From Glandiceps talaboti (taxonomy: Eukaryota; Hemichordata; Enteropneusta; Spengelidae): DNA of 64,000 nt. Of the stretch, positions 12,231-23,475 are shown in pieces (within the stretch, counting starts at the first letter, position 1; each line of letters starts with the position of its first letter). The translations under genes and the position numbers were made by a program. Below the pieces are notes generated by a model. It was not told the DNA's origin. It was given only the letters and a program-made list of their open reading frames with translations, and ran no database searches. Where the stretch lies: assembly GCF_964340395.1 (NCBI RefSeq), contig NC_135551.1:11956379-12020378 (forward strand). The letters run 5' to 3'.

Positions 12231-13667
12231 GATATTGAAACTAAATTTAATCTACTATTCCATTGTAGTAATAATGATATTGAAACTAAATTTAATCTAC
12301 TATTCCATTGTAGTAATAATGATATTGAAACTAAATTTAATCTACCTTTCCATTGTAGTAATAATGATATTGAAACTAAATTTAATCTACTTTTCCATTG
12401 TAATAATAATAATATTGAAACTAAATTTAATCTACTTTTCCATTGTAGTAATAATGATATTGAAACTAAATTTAATCTACTTTTCCATTATAGTAATAAT
12501 GATATTGAAACTAAATTTAATCTACTTTTCCATTGTAGTAATAATAATACTGAAACTAAATTTAATATACTTTTCCATTGTAGTAATAATGATACTGAAA
12601 CTAAATTTAATATACTTTTCCATTATAGTAATAATAATATTGAAACTAAATTTAATCTACTTTTCCATTGTAGTAATAATGATATTGAAACTAAATTTAA
12701 TCTACTTTTCCATTGTAGTAATAATGATATTGAAACTAAATTTAATCTACTTTTCCATTTTAGTAATAATGATATTGAAACTAAATTTAATCTACTTTTC
12801 CATTGTAGTAATAATGATATTGAAACTAAATTTAATCTACTTTTCCATTGTAGTAATAATGATATTGAAACTAAATTTAATATACTTTTCCATTGTAGTA
12901 ATAATGATATTGAAACTAAATTTAATCTACTTTTCCATTGTAATAATAATGATATTGAAACTAAATTTAATCTACTTTTCCATTGTAGTAATAATGATAT
13001 TGAAACTAAATTTAATCTACTATTCCATTGTAGTAATAATGATATTGAAACTAAATTTAATCTACTTTTCCATTGTAATAATAATGATATTGAAACTAAA
13101 TTTAATCTACTTTTCCATTATAGTAATAATGATATTGAAACTAAATTTAATCTACTTTTCCATTATAGTAATAATGATATTGAAACTAAATTTAATCTAC
13201 TTTTCCATTGTAGTAATAATGATATTGAAACTAAATTTAATCTACTTTTCCATTATAGTAATAATGATATTGAAACTAAATTTAATATACTTTTCCATTG
13301 TAATAATAATGATATTGAAACTAAATTTAATCTACTTTTCCATTATAGTAATAATAATATTGAAACTAAATTTAATCTACTTTACCATTGTAGTAATAAT
13401 AATATTGAAACTAAATTTAATCTACCTTTCCATTGTAGTAATAATGATATTGAAACTAAATTTAATCTACTTTTCCATTGTAGTAATAATGATATTGAAA
13501 CTAAATTTAATATACTTTTCCATTGTAATAATAATGATATTGAAACTAAATTTAATCTACTATTCCATTGTAATAATGATATTGAAACTAAATTTAATCT
13601 ACTTTTCCATTGTAGTAATAATGATATTGAAACTAAATATAATCTACTTTACCATTGTAGTAATAAT
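12231..13667. repeat. 45-bp satellite, 32 units
   Basis: The unit begins GATATTGAAACTAAATTTAA and ends ...CATTGTAGTAATAAT. There are 31 units of 45 bp and one of 42 bp (near 13560), 1437 bp in total. Units differ by only 0-3 bases (TTCT/TACC, GTAG/ATAG/GTAA variants). Because 45 is divisible by 3, two forward frames stay open for over 500 codons (15-residue period, SNNDIETKFNLLFHC). I take this as a by-product, not a protein. S1 has one divergent unit at the same place (2129-2171), so the array is a local expansion in S2. Confidence 0.95.
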
Positions 13668-13689
13668 TTGTTGATAGAGTAAAACATTC

Positions 13690-14482
13690 ATTATATTATA
13701 TCATGCTACTATGTGCCATTCTGATTGGATAATAACTGTGGTAAAATCCCATTTCACCACGGCTGGCAGTGGTAAAATGGGCCCCTAAACTAGCATATGA
13801 ATAGTACATACAAGCTGAATGTGGAAACCAAAGGGGGGGGGGGGGGGGGCGTTTGACTTTTAGGAAAATATGGGGTTTAAAATCAAAATAAAATATAGCA
13901 TATGAATAGACTGTGTAACATCGCGTCTCTGATTTACGGTCTCGCGCTTTCTCCGATTCAACTGATTCAATGCCGAGACATCTATTTTTAGCAGTGTACA
14001 AGATTGTATTGTTCTTATGTAAATATCCAAACAAAATTGTTACTTTCTTTGACCTCTTGCCCCGTTTTCTGTGTTGCTAGTTTTCAATGCGTTTTCGTTA
14101 TGCATTATATTATGTAAATAAATTAATTTATCAATGCAATGCAATGCAGTGTATGGTTTGTGTTCATGCAGTGTGTGTGTGTGTGGGCGACATGAACGTA
14201 TCCACTCATCAAAATATTCTCGTTCCCGACGATCTATTACCGATGATCTTTTTCTGTACGTGCGAATTCGCCTTTTCAGGCATATAAATAACCACAGAAT
14301 CACATTTAGAAGAAATAGACACATATTTTGATATAATATAATAGCAATAACCCCCACGAAGGCGGGTATACACTCAAATTTGGTACAATTCGCTCCATAT
14401 AGCATTCGCCATTCGGCTCGTGCTATATGTCGCGAATTGTACCAAAATCTTGTGTATACCCTTCGGTGGAGGTTATTGCTTA
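13690..14482. mobile_element. MITE-like insertion with terminal palindrome
   Basis: S1 reads straight through this point (CATTCATTTTATTG near 2200), while S2 has about 790 extra bases. The left end is ATTATATTATAtCATGC with a TGATTGG motif, and the inner right side is GATATAATATAATAGCAATAACC. The same terminal words occur in the element at 58936-59819. It contains a small hairpin (13748-13783), an 18-bp G-run (13834-13851) and the large palindrome described separately. No transposase frame. Confidence 0.6.
14344..14479. repeat. 136-bp palindrome with GCAATAACC ends
   Basis: The arms read GCAATAACCCCCACGAAGGC...GGTATACAC...GGTACAATTCGC and return as their complement, ending GGTTATTGC. The centre carries CTCG/CGAG-like words (ATTCGGCTCGTGC). 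It would fold into one long hairpin. Confidence 0.8.
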
Positions 14483-15060
14483 ATTTTATTGAAAAATGTT
14501 TTTTGTTCCTCCATGCACTTAAATGGCTACAGCAATGGAATTGCCCCATCATTAGAAGGAGAGAAAAATGACAGAGGGTGTGGAAACAATTTGAGGTTAG
14601 AGCTGCAGTCACAAAATCTACCATTTACCTTCACATTAAGGGGAACGGAAGGTGTCAGGTTAAGTGAAGTTAGGCTTGCACCAATTGCTGCAGTGTCTAA
14701 TCTAGTGGATGTAGTGCTAAGTAGACTGAATGCACTTGATTACATTACATAAATTTGTTCATTTTATTTCAGGATATGGACTTATATTTATTTTTACTTG
14801 TATATGCAGCTTTTTCACATTTCACCATCAACAATATTTTATTGAATGGTGTATGCTCTCATTTTGTTATGGTAGTTCATCAAAGTTTCATTGAGTACAA
14901 TGAAATACCACCAACCGAGATCTGCATCAAAGTTGGTGTGGATCATGGTGTGGGATCTATGAAATCAACCTTTCAGATCCTTAGTGTAAAAAATAGCGCA
15001 AATATTGCGTTGCCGCACAACTTCATGTTCAGGGCAATGACAGATATATAATTTTTTGAA
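14483..15060 (+). pseudogene. Transposase-like gene, copy S2, part 1
   Basis: Parallel to S1 2190-2720. One frame runs 14520-14746 with the same block as S1 (NLPFTFTLRGTEGVRLSEVR, then SNLVDVVLSRLNALD). A second frame at 14900-15045 holds EICIKVGVDHGVGSMKSTFQ followed by ILSVKNSAN. Here the segment after the aspartate is still in frame, unlike S1. The second glycine of GGD has become V. The reading frame is cut at 15050, before a 1.1-kb repeat insertion. Confidence 0.55.
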
Positions 15061-15480
15061 GATTTAAAGTTGTAACCAAAACAAAATTTTCATACATGTA
15101 CCTAATTTCCATCATCATAATCCAGCCATCCTATGTTGGAAGTGTACAAGACAAGTATAGCAACATCCTAATCAAACTTTAAAGGGATGTGTCTACAAGG
15201 TTTTGTACTTCTTTATTTTTTTAAATCAATTTGGAACCAAGTCATACCAATGTAACAGGTTTATCTTTCTTGGTTGTCTTATTGTAATATTGTAAAAGCC
15301 AGCTACATTCAGTTTATATGGGTAGGTGATGAAACAGCTGTCTTACAATATATTACATAATCCAGTCATAAACCAAACTGGCCATGCTACAGGCTTTACC
15401 ACCAGAGGAAATAGTAAAGTAAACATTATAGTTAATTAACAATGTACTGTTCTCACTGTGTCAGCTATTAATGAGGACAA
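15061..15480. other. Inserted non-coding DNA, no gene seen
   Basis: Absent from S1. AT-rich, with no motif I recognise. It leads into the composite repeat. Confidence 0.4.
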
Positions 15481-16089
15481 ATCTACACATTCTCAACAAA
15501 GTTAAGCTCAATCTACTGGGTAATTTCAGAGTTGAAGATTTTTGAGGAAAAGCAATGACAAAGAATAACACTTCTAGAAACATCTCACCAAGTTTCAAAC
15601 TCATTCACTTAGTATTTTTTGAGATATAAGTTTTGACCAAAATTCACATTTTTACACCTTAATTCCATATCACTCATGGAATCATGGTATGCTTAACATA
15701 TCTTCGTCCATACATCCCTAAATGCATTTCCATTAAATTTCAGCCCAATCTGCTCAGTGGTTTTGGAATTATAGATTTTTAACCAAAAAGATACATTTTC
15801 AGCCCAAATTTGCATATCACTGATGCAATCATCCCGTCATGAACAAATCTTACTTTACACCCCCTTAAGAATGTTCCCACCAAATTTCGCACCAATCTGC
15901 CCAGTAGTTTCTGAGTTTAAGTTTTTTGACCAAAAATCACATTTTTTGACCCAAAACCCACATCCCTGATGCAATCACTTTCATTTGAACAATTTCCCAA
16001 CTAGACACCAGAAGTAACATGACCACCAAATATCAAAGCAATCGGTCCAGCAGTTTTTGACTTTAAGTTGTTTACACACATACACACAC

Positions 16090-16132
<43 letters not shown>

Positions 16133-16185
16133 CTTTGCCATGCCTATAGCACTACTGAACCTTTCAGTTCAGTTGTGCTAAAAAA
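15480..16185. repeat. Composite repeat, family 2, complete right end
   Basis: Three degenerate sub-blocks of about 130 bp ('gcatatcactgatgcaatca', 'accaaatttcagcccaatct', 'agttttttgacc') are followed by 'atcaaagcaatcggtccagc', a CACA/CAGA microsatellite (16075-16133), 'ctttgccatgcctatagc', and a terminal hairpin AGCACTACTGAAC/GTTCAGTTGTGCT followed by AAAAA. Other copies: 42480-43035, 50030-50472, 58260-58620, 59880-60115 and 61540-61700. The layout (internal repeats, microsatellite, 3' hairpin, CTAA) is reminiscent of non-autonomous Helitrons, which is inference. Confidence 0.75.
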
Positions 16186-16893
16186 CCCAACATTGTCAAA
16201 AACACAGTAGTTTGGAATTTATTTCTGGCAGGAGACTTGGTGTTGAATTTAGGAGAAGTAGATACACTTGACAGATATTTGTATTTTTAGAAGTAAGTTA
16301 AATTTAAAAACAACAATAAACACTGCCCCTCTTCCTGGAACCTTGTCATTCATTGTTTAGAGAAAACAAATACCAGTAAACCATTATAAACATGACATAT
16401 TGGTTGATGTCTGTACAGCTATATACACTACATTGACTATATGTGGATTCTCATCAGTATACTTCATAAAATGTACAACTCATAACATACAAGTAAAACA
16501 TTTGCATCATTTGCCACAATTGTTGATACAGTAGTATCCATGTTAAGTGTAAAAATATACTGTTTCATATAAGTTCACCATTTGAAATGGTGTACTTTTA
16601 CACTTGTACTGTACCATATAAATATGTGTGGGGCAAAAAAAGTGTTTTACATGAAGTATTAAGGGTTGTAGTAGAGCTAGCGTAAAACATTAAGACATCA
16701 CATGAAACCATGGACGGCAACCCCCCCCCCCCCCATCTCACACATTAATAATAATAATATTAAATATTGTTAATACTCTAAACTACCAACTTCATTTGTC
16801 TATATGAATCCATGGGGATAAGTCACTTGCCATTTGGCTGAGTGGAGATTACGAGTATCTCCTCAAGATCTCTGGAATGTCAATGTGCTAACC
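16186..16893 (+). pseudogene. Transposase-like gene, copy S2, part 2
   Basis: Matches S1 2695-3350. Remnants include SSLEFISGRRL-type sequence near 16210, NLGEVDTLDRYL near 16240, LPGTLSFIV near 16340 and GDYEYLLKISGMS at 16844-16880. It is interrupted right after GMS by the TAA-flanked element. It has frameshifts, a shortened middle compared with S1, and a C-run at 16720-16733. Confidence 0.5.
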
Positions 16894-17280
16894 TAAGGGA
16901 CCAGTCAGTTTCTCCAGCCTGGGGGGGGGGGGGGGCGGTGGATTCTTAAATCGGGCCGACAAAAAGTCACTGACCCCCCCCCCCCCCCCCCCTATCTGTA
17001 AAACCCAAAACAGGCTGACCCCCCTATCACTTAATTCTAAAACATAATGACCCCCCCCCCCCCCATATATGATATTCACATGAGTGACAGGTATTTTTTG
17101 ATCGTGACACAGTGTGGACTGCTTGACTGTCTTGCATCTACTTTATAAGATCCCGGGTTAGCACTATCATAATTATAATTATTGACTACACAGGGTAAAT
17201 ACATTTGAAAAGGAGTTTTAATAGCATCTTGACAGTGAAAGGTAGGGGGAAAGCTTGAGAAGGGAATATGTACCGCTGTC

Positions 17281-17523
17281 ATGGGGGGTCCTAGGGGGTG
17301 TCCCCCTAGAAGCCCAGGAGGTTTTTAACTCTGAAAAGTCAATTTTGAGACTATTTAGACATTAGAAAATCATTTCCAAGCTTTACAAGACAGCACCAAC
17401 ATGTAAAAAGCAACTACATAAGGTTGAAATATTTTTGAAATATAGTTCGATAGGATCTTGACAGTAAGAGGTAGGGGAGAGATCTTGAGACTGGGATGTG
17501 TACACCTCATGGGGGGGGGGGTG
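17281..17523. repeat. About 245-bp direct-repeat unit inside the TAA element
   Basis: This unit runs from GGGGGGTCCTAGGGGGTGTC through a CATGTAAAAAGCAACTACAT stretch to CACCTCATGGGGGG. A close copy occupies 21034-21283, and a third begins at 21284. The nested element sits between units 1 and 2. Confidence 0.8.
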
Positions 17524-17739
17524 TACAACCGACATTTGTAATAATTGCCGAAATTTGTAATAAACCGAAAGTTGTAATAAAATTGCCGACATCTGTAATA
17601 AATTGCCGATATTTGTAATAAACTGACGACATTTGTAATAAATTCTGTGAACGACAATTGTAATAAAAATTGCCGATATTTGTAATAAATTTCAGAAAAA
17701 AATGTGTAATAAACCTGCCGAAATTTGTAATAAAAAAAA

Positions 17740-17881
17740 GGTTAAGGGGGTTCCTCTCTGACTTTAAAAGAAATGGAATTACTCATTCTAAACTTATAAA
17801 TGATTTAAAATATCGTCATTACAGGCTTCCTAGAATTAATTTACAACAATTATGTCAGCCACTTGGATCTTTGAGTCTTTG

Positions 17882-17924
<43 letters not shown>

Positions 17925-17925
17925 T
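17740..17925 (+). pseudogene. Possible LINE 3' fragment with (CAAT)n tail
   Basis: An open stretch encodes GITHSKLINDLKYRHYRLP and LQQLCQPLGSLSLCQ, then runs into (CAAT)10-11 at 17881-17923. A short C-terminal coding piece abutting a simple-repeat tail looks like a truncated non-LTR 3' end. I do not recognise the family, so this is a weak call. Confidence 0.25.
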
Positions 17926-18230
17926 AAGTCTACTTATCTACCTAGCTACTTACTTACCTACTAGTACCTACATTATATACCCAGCAGTACTCATGTACCG
18001 ACCCATCAGTTCAAATCATAATTTACTTGATGAACACGTCGTGCTTTATTGAACAAATGTAAATTTTGATCATTGGTGGACGTGTTGTTAAATTGACTTT
18101 GTCAAAAGATAACTTGTCGGTTGGTTGGTTGGTTGGCTGGTTGGTTGGCTGGTTGGCTGGTCGGTTGGTTGGTTGACTGACTGACTGACTGACTGACTGA
18201 CTGACTGGCTGGCTGGCTGACTGACTGACG
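17881..18230. repeat. Tetranucleotide arrays CAAT, GGTT/GGCT and GACT
   Basis: (CAAT)n at 17881-17923; (GGTT)n mixed with GGCT at 18117-18172; (GACT)n mixed with GGCT at 18173-18230. A short (GGTT)n recurs at 18461-18478. Any frame through them gives only low-complexity peptide. Confidence 0.95.
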
Positions 18231-19164
18231 GAGGAAAGACGGGCGTATGGAGGGTAGCTAAAAAGTAATTTCAATCTGTTTTCTAACCTGATTTTATCTA
18301 GTTCTTAAATCTTACTTCCTCTAGTGTACAAGCGGCGAATGTATGAGTTGTTTGTGATTGTGAAGGCTTCTGAGTGATGAGTGAATATACGAACTAGCAT
18401 CATCAATCCATTCGTGGTTGTATGATCGAATGTATATATTTTAATCATTGCGGACAAAGTGTTGGTTGGTTGGTTGGTTAGCTGGTCGGTTGACTACCTA
18501 CAAACTGATTTCTCTAGAAATCTTAGAAACGGCGATTTCACAACCAATTTTAGAGTGCATTTGCCTTTTTGGGGGCAAAAATTGAAAGCTTCATAATGGC
18601 TTGAGAAGTAAGTGGTATGAGTATTTTTTAAAAACAAATTAGTTAGTATATCAATAAGTCTACAGGGACATATTCTTGTCCGTGAGTGTGAAGAGATTAA
18701 TATGCATAAAGGCGAATATTTCAGACATCATACATTACGGACACTTGGTGTTATGGATACTGTATATCACTATATCTCACCAAAGTCTAGCGACACACAT
18801 ACCAGTTTCCAGGTTCGATTATTGTTGGTCTGTGAACTAATTGTACTTATGTCTGTATAAAAAGAAACGTAATCGCTTGCCAATATTTGCCTGATGGTTA
18901 TATAAACACAAACCTATGACAGGCCAACCAACGATAAACTCTGATATTATTTATTATTATATATAAAGGAAGAATTTTGGATTTGAATCATAGAAGTAAA
19001 TACATAACAATATAGTTCTGTGTCAATTTTTGGTGCTAAATACCGGCGCAAAACTTCCCTGGCTTAACTTGTAAAGTTTCTTAGATCCAGGTGTTTAATT
19101 TGTTGAAATCTAGGATTGGTGAAGATGAGGCACTTATTTTGTAAATTTTTACTGTCAGTTTAAC

Positions 19165-19840
19165 TTTAAATGTCGTTACAAATGTCAGCAATTGTGTTAC
19201 AAATGTCGGCAATGTTATTACAAATGTCGTTAGTTTATTAAAAATGTCGTCAATTTTATTACAAATGTCGTTAGTTTATTACAAATGTCGGCAATTTTAT
19301 TACAAATGTCGGCAATGTTATTACAAATGTCGGCAATTTTATTACAATTGTCGTTAGTTTATTACAAATGTCAATTTTATTACAAATGTCGTTAGTTTAT
19401 TACAAATGTCGGCAATTTTATTACAAATGTCGTTAGTTTATTAAAAATGTTGGCAATGTTATTACAAATGTCGGCAATTTTATTACAAATGTCGTAAATA
19501 AGTTATAACAAATCTCGGCAACGTTATATTACAAATGTCGGCAATTTTATTACAATTGTTGTTAGTTTATTACAAATGTCGTCAATTGTATTACAAATGT
19601 CGTCAATTTTATTACAAATGTTGTTAGTTTATTACAAATGTCATCAATTTTATTACAAATGTCGTCAGTTTATTACAAATGTCGGCAATTTTATTACAAA
19701 TGTCGTCAGTTTATTACAAATGTCGGCAATTTTATTACAAATGTCAAAGTTTATTACAAATGTCGGCAATTTTATTACAATTATCGTTAGTTTATTACAA
19801 AGGTCGGCAATTTTGTTACAAGTTTTCAACAACATTATTA
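19165..19840. repeat. Central array of 20-21-bp TTACAAATGTCG modules
   Basis: About 32 tandem modules with consensus ATTACAAATGTCGGCAATTTT or ATTACAAATGTCGTTAGTTT, often alternating. The same module makes up both ends of the nested element, in matching inverted orientation on the left. Confidence 0.9.
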
Positions 19841-20249
19841 CAAGTATATTCGTAATTGGTACAAGTCTCTGTAAATATACAAAACAAGTTGTAATGTTAT
19901 ATATAGTGGCCACAACAACATTTGGTTGTGCTATTATAAAACATTCTACAAGTTCAAAATTGAAATACACAAAATAATGATTTAATTGAAATGGAGATAA
20001 GATTTCATTATTTTAGAGAAAGGGATTGGGGAGACGTTATTCTCCCCTTTTTTCTGTCCTTCATCTAAATAAATCAGAACTCATGAACTCATTCCCGGCT
20101 CTACTGGTCAACTATCCCTGAAATCCCTTCCCTATCAGATTTAAAATGATGAACTACTACCCATAGTGCACAGCTCACTAAACCATGCACATCCTCGAAA
20201 ACGCCACTAAAATTGAATATAACAAAACTCCGCTAAGAATTACACAGTG

Positions 20250-20610
20250 TACATTCATTCATTCATTCATTCATTCATCCATCCATCCATCCAACCATCC
20301 ATTAATTAATTTGTTCGTTCGTTCATTCATTCATTCATTCATTCATTCATTCATTCATTCATTCATTCATGCATTCATTCATCCATCCATCAATTAATTA
20401 ATTAGTTACTTCAAATGAATGGCATCCACCCATCAATTAACTAATTAATTAATTTGTTCGATCATTCATTCATTCATTCATTCATTCATTCATTCATTTC
20501 TTTGTTCGTTAATTCGATCGATCGTTTGTTTAATCATTCTTAAACTTCCTCATCACATACCATACATACATACATACATACATACATACATACATACATG
20601 CATGCATGCA

Positions 20611-20643
<33 letters not shown>

Positions 20644-20645
20644 GC
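20250..20645. repeat. CATT/CATC and CATA/CATG tetranucleotide arrays
   Basis: (CATT)n with CATC interruptions at 20251-20390 and 20463-20499, then (CATA)n with CATG at 20562-20642. Simple sequence only. Confidence 0.95.
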
Positions 20646-22477
20646 GGATTGATTGAAATAATAATAACTTGTTTAATTCTTCAATTAATTATTATATTAA
20701 CCAATTCAATTAATGCTTGTTAAATCCACTTTCGTTTGACGTGATGTTTTTGCGATCTTGTATTTCTTTATTTAGATAACCCATGTTTTAGTGTGAAAGG
20801 AAGGACCCCCCTTAATGTAATTTTTTATTACAAATTTCGGCAATTTTATTACATATTTTTTCTGAAATTTATTACATATATCGGCAATTTTTATTACATT
20901 TGTCGTTCATAGAAATTATTACAAATTTCGGCAATTATTACAAATTACAGTTTTATTACACGAAAAACGTGATTTTTATTACAAATATCGGCGCTATTAC
21001 AAATTTCGGCAATTATTACAAATGTCGGTTGTACAGGGGGGTCCTAGGGGGTCTCCCCCTTGAAGCCCTGGAGGTTTTTTCCCTGAAAAGTCAATTTTGA
21101 GACTATTCAGACCCTTTCAGACAATAATTTCCAAGCCTTACAAGACAACACCAACATGTAAAAAACAACTACATAGGGTTGAAATACTTTTGAAATATAC
21201 TTTGATAGCATCTTGACAGTAAGAGGGGAAGAGCTTGAGACTGGGATATGTCCACCTCATGCGGGGGGGGGGGGGGGGGGGGGGTCTTAGGGGGTCTCCC
21301 TCTAGAAGCCCTGAAGCATTTTTACTCTTATAGCCAATATTTACGCTATTTAGACCCTTCAAGCAATAACTTCATCCATGCTTTACAAGACAGCAAGTAT
21401 CAGAAACTATTCTTTATAACTTAGACTAAGGGTTGAAATATGTTCTTAAAAAGTTAAATGGCATCATTATATACATGTAGGTCAGCACATCTAATGGTAG
21501 TATCATTGGTAGGGGAGATTTGGAGATTAAGGCAATTTTAGACTATCTTGGCAAACATTTCACATCTTGAAAAGACATATCATCTCAAATTAGAATAGGG
21601 TGAAAATATTTAAGAAAAGTTTAAACAGTAAAAAGGTTGTTGGTGCATCTGATTGTTGGTTGAATGCATGCGTGACCTCTGGGGGTGAGGAAGTCCTTGG
21701 GGTTTTCCCCTGGCAGATATGGAGTTTTTTGCTTGAGCTACTAAGGCAATGTTTAGGTTATTCATAACCTTTGAGGTAATATTTCCAAGCTTCGAAAAGC
21801 TAACCTAAATGTACGTTTTAAATGAGTTTCCTATATCACATAAAATAGACATGTAACATTAGTATAGGGGCATTAATATATGTATAATAAAGTCAACGGT
21901 ATGTTAGAGAACTTTAGGTGGTCATACCTAGTGTATAATAGAAACTGGAATCTGATGAGATGTGGTGATTTGTAGTGTCAATAACATGACGAGTAGAACA
22001 ATATAGATTAACTTCATTTATAAACTATCTATGAAAATTGCCATTACGAAACCTTCAAGTCACAAGTTCACTTTTGTCCCAAACTGCAATATACACATGT
22101 AAGTGAAGCATTGATTGTGAAACAACCAAGCATTTACATGACATGTTCTATAACTAGTGTGGTAGCTAGGTAATACATGTATATGTATATGTATAGTTAT
22201 GTTTGAACTAATAAGTAATATTAAAGAATTCATGTAAGAAACAGGGACAAGAACAAATATTGACATGTACCACATTTCAGACAAGGCTATATGCTATTGT
22301 AGAAAGGATTTTTTTCTTCCATCACAATTTAAAACACAATACCCCCCCCCCCCCTATCCACAATTTTCAAAACAGCATGACCCCCCCTACTGCCAATTTC
22401 AAAAACAGGGTGACCCCCCTACCAATCCACCGCCCCCCCCCCCCCCCCCCAGGCCGAAGAAACTGACCGGTCCCTAA

Positions 22478-23472
22478 CTTTGACTTGTGAATTTTTCCTA
22501 CACAATTTGCTTTGTTATTGGAATAATAACATGTACCATAATTGATTTGCATTGTATTGATAGGCAAGTACTACTATTTTTGGTGTCTTACCACAAGGGA
22601 GACATCTCAAATGTCACCTGAATTTAGCAGATGTTCTAGAGAGGTCACTTGCTATGATGTTACAGGACCACTCTAGATTTGTACAGGATGGCAGTAAAAT
22701 GAAGGATGCAAAGGAATATCATAACTGCATCCGACAACCATTTTTCAGTATACCACTAGCAAGGGTTTGTTCTTATATACCTAACTGCTTTTTATCTTGC
22801 TGTATTAATTTTGTATTTCAACTTTTCCTATTTTGCAGTAGGCTTCAATATAGACTTGAAGAGTATAATATAGTCATATTTTCTGATACAGGTTGCATAT
22901 AATACCAGTATTACACATTTCGTTGGGAATATTTCATCGCTGGTTTAAATTGATACCCCGGGCATGCCAAATACATGACATAGAAATATTTATGCACAAT
23001 TGACAAATATGGATGACATAGATGAACCAACATTGACATCAGAGCAATTTGATGAGCATGTCACCATCACCAAACAAATCGTGAAGGAAGAAAGTAGCCG
23101 CTGCTGAACTCCAAACACAGACAGAGACACTCGGGTGTGTGATTGACTGTGCCATGCTGCAAGATGATGGCAATGACAATGATGAGGATGATGACAGACA
23201 ACCATTTCTCTTCTAAATACAGGAAATGGAACTGAAGCATAAGACATTACAAGAGCAAGCACATGCGAAGGTTAATATAGTTGCCATAGAAATGTGTTAT
23301 TTACACTTTTTCCTTACCTTTTCTACCCCTTTTACAGTGTGATGTCATATTAAGTACTTATTTTGGTGAAACTTGAAAGATTCCTCAAGATACAAACTGT
23401 TATCTTGATTTTCAGGTCCTGAGTTACTAGTTACTGAAACTTTTCAAACTTGTTTACTGTTTTAGGCAATAC
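22478..23472 (+). pseudogene. Transposase-like gene, copy S2, part 3
   Basis: Matches S1 3395-4600. KYYYFWCLTT at 22566 has lost the first cysteine of the CxxC kept in S1. Then AMMLQDHSRFVQDGSKMKDA and EYHNCIRQPFFSIPL follow to about 22757, and LPVLHISLG-like sequence appears in shifted frames near 22895-22945. A 'DDIDEPTLTSEQFDEHVT' stretch near 23015-23065 is clearer than in S1. S2 lacks the S1 block encoding NHVDRCCK (4240-4430). Dead copy. Confidence 0.5.
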
Positions 23473-23475
23473 TAA

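Larger units (their letters stand above)
17526..21031. mobile_element. Nested 3.5-kb TIR element, TA-flanked, built of ATTACAAATGTCGGCA modules
   Basis: Left end CAACCGACATTTGTAATAAT and right end the exact complement, with TA outside both (17524-17525 and 21032-21033). Inverted similarity runs about 230 bp (to 'ttaagggggttcctc' near 17755 and its complement near 20810). The element is filled with about 21-bp modules alternating CGGCAATTTTATTACAAATG and CGTTAGTTTATTACAAATG: at both ends, and as a central array at 19165-19840. No transposase frame. TA flanks allow a Tc1/mariner-like origin, but the modular structure is unusual. Confidence 0.65.
16897..22474. mobile_element. 5.58-kb TIR element flanked by TAA, with G-runs inside its ends
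   Basis: The ends are GGGACCAGTCAGTTTCTCC and, reverse-complemented at the right, GGGACCGGTCAGTTTCTTC, each followed by GGCCTG/AGCCTG, a 15-18-base G-run and GCGGTGGATT. TAA lies on both sides (16894-16896 and 22475-22477) and S1 reads through at 3370-3400. A 3-bp TAA duplication with GGG-starting ends fits PIF/Harbinger elements. No transposase is seen. Internally it holds repeats of the motif GGTCCTAGGGGGT (17285, 21040, 21283) and a nested element at 17526-21031. Confidence 0.75.

Noticed and set aside
12231-13667. CRISPR-like array
   Set aside because: Units are contiguous without unique spacers, and the genome is eukaryotic. The same applies to 61757-63172.
12135-13682. 515- and 511-codon open frames
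   Set aside because: They are created by a 45-bp tandem repeat whose length is divisible by three. Two unrelated frames are equally open.
14040-14624. 194-codon minus-strand frame
   Set aside because: Crosses a palindrome and the border of an inserted element; no family resemblance.
17852-18274. SINQSINQ and QSVSQSVSQ frames
   Set aside because: Translations of tetranucleotide repeats.
20185-20397. FIHSFIHS frame
   Set aside because: Translation of (CATT)n.
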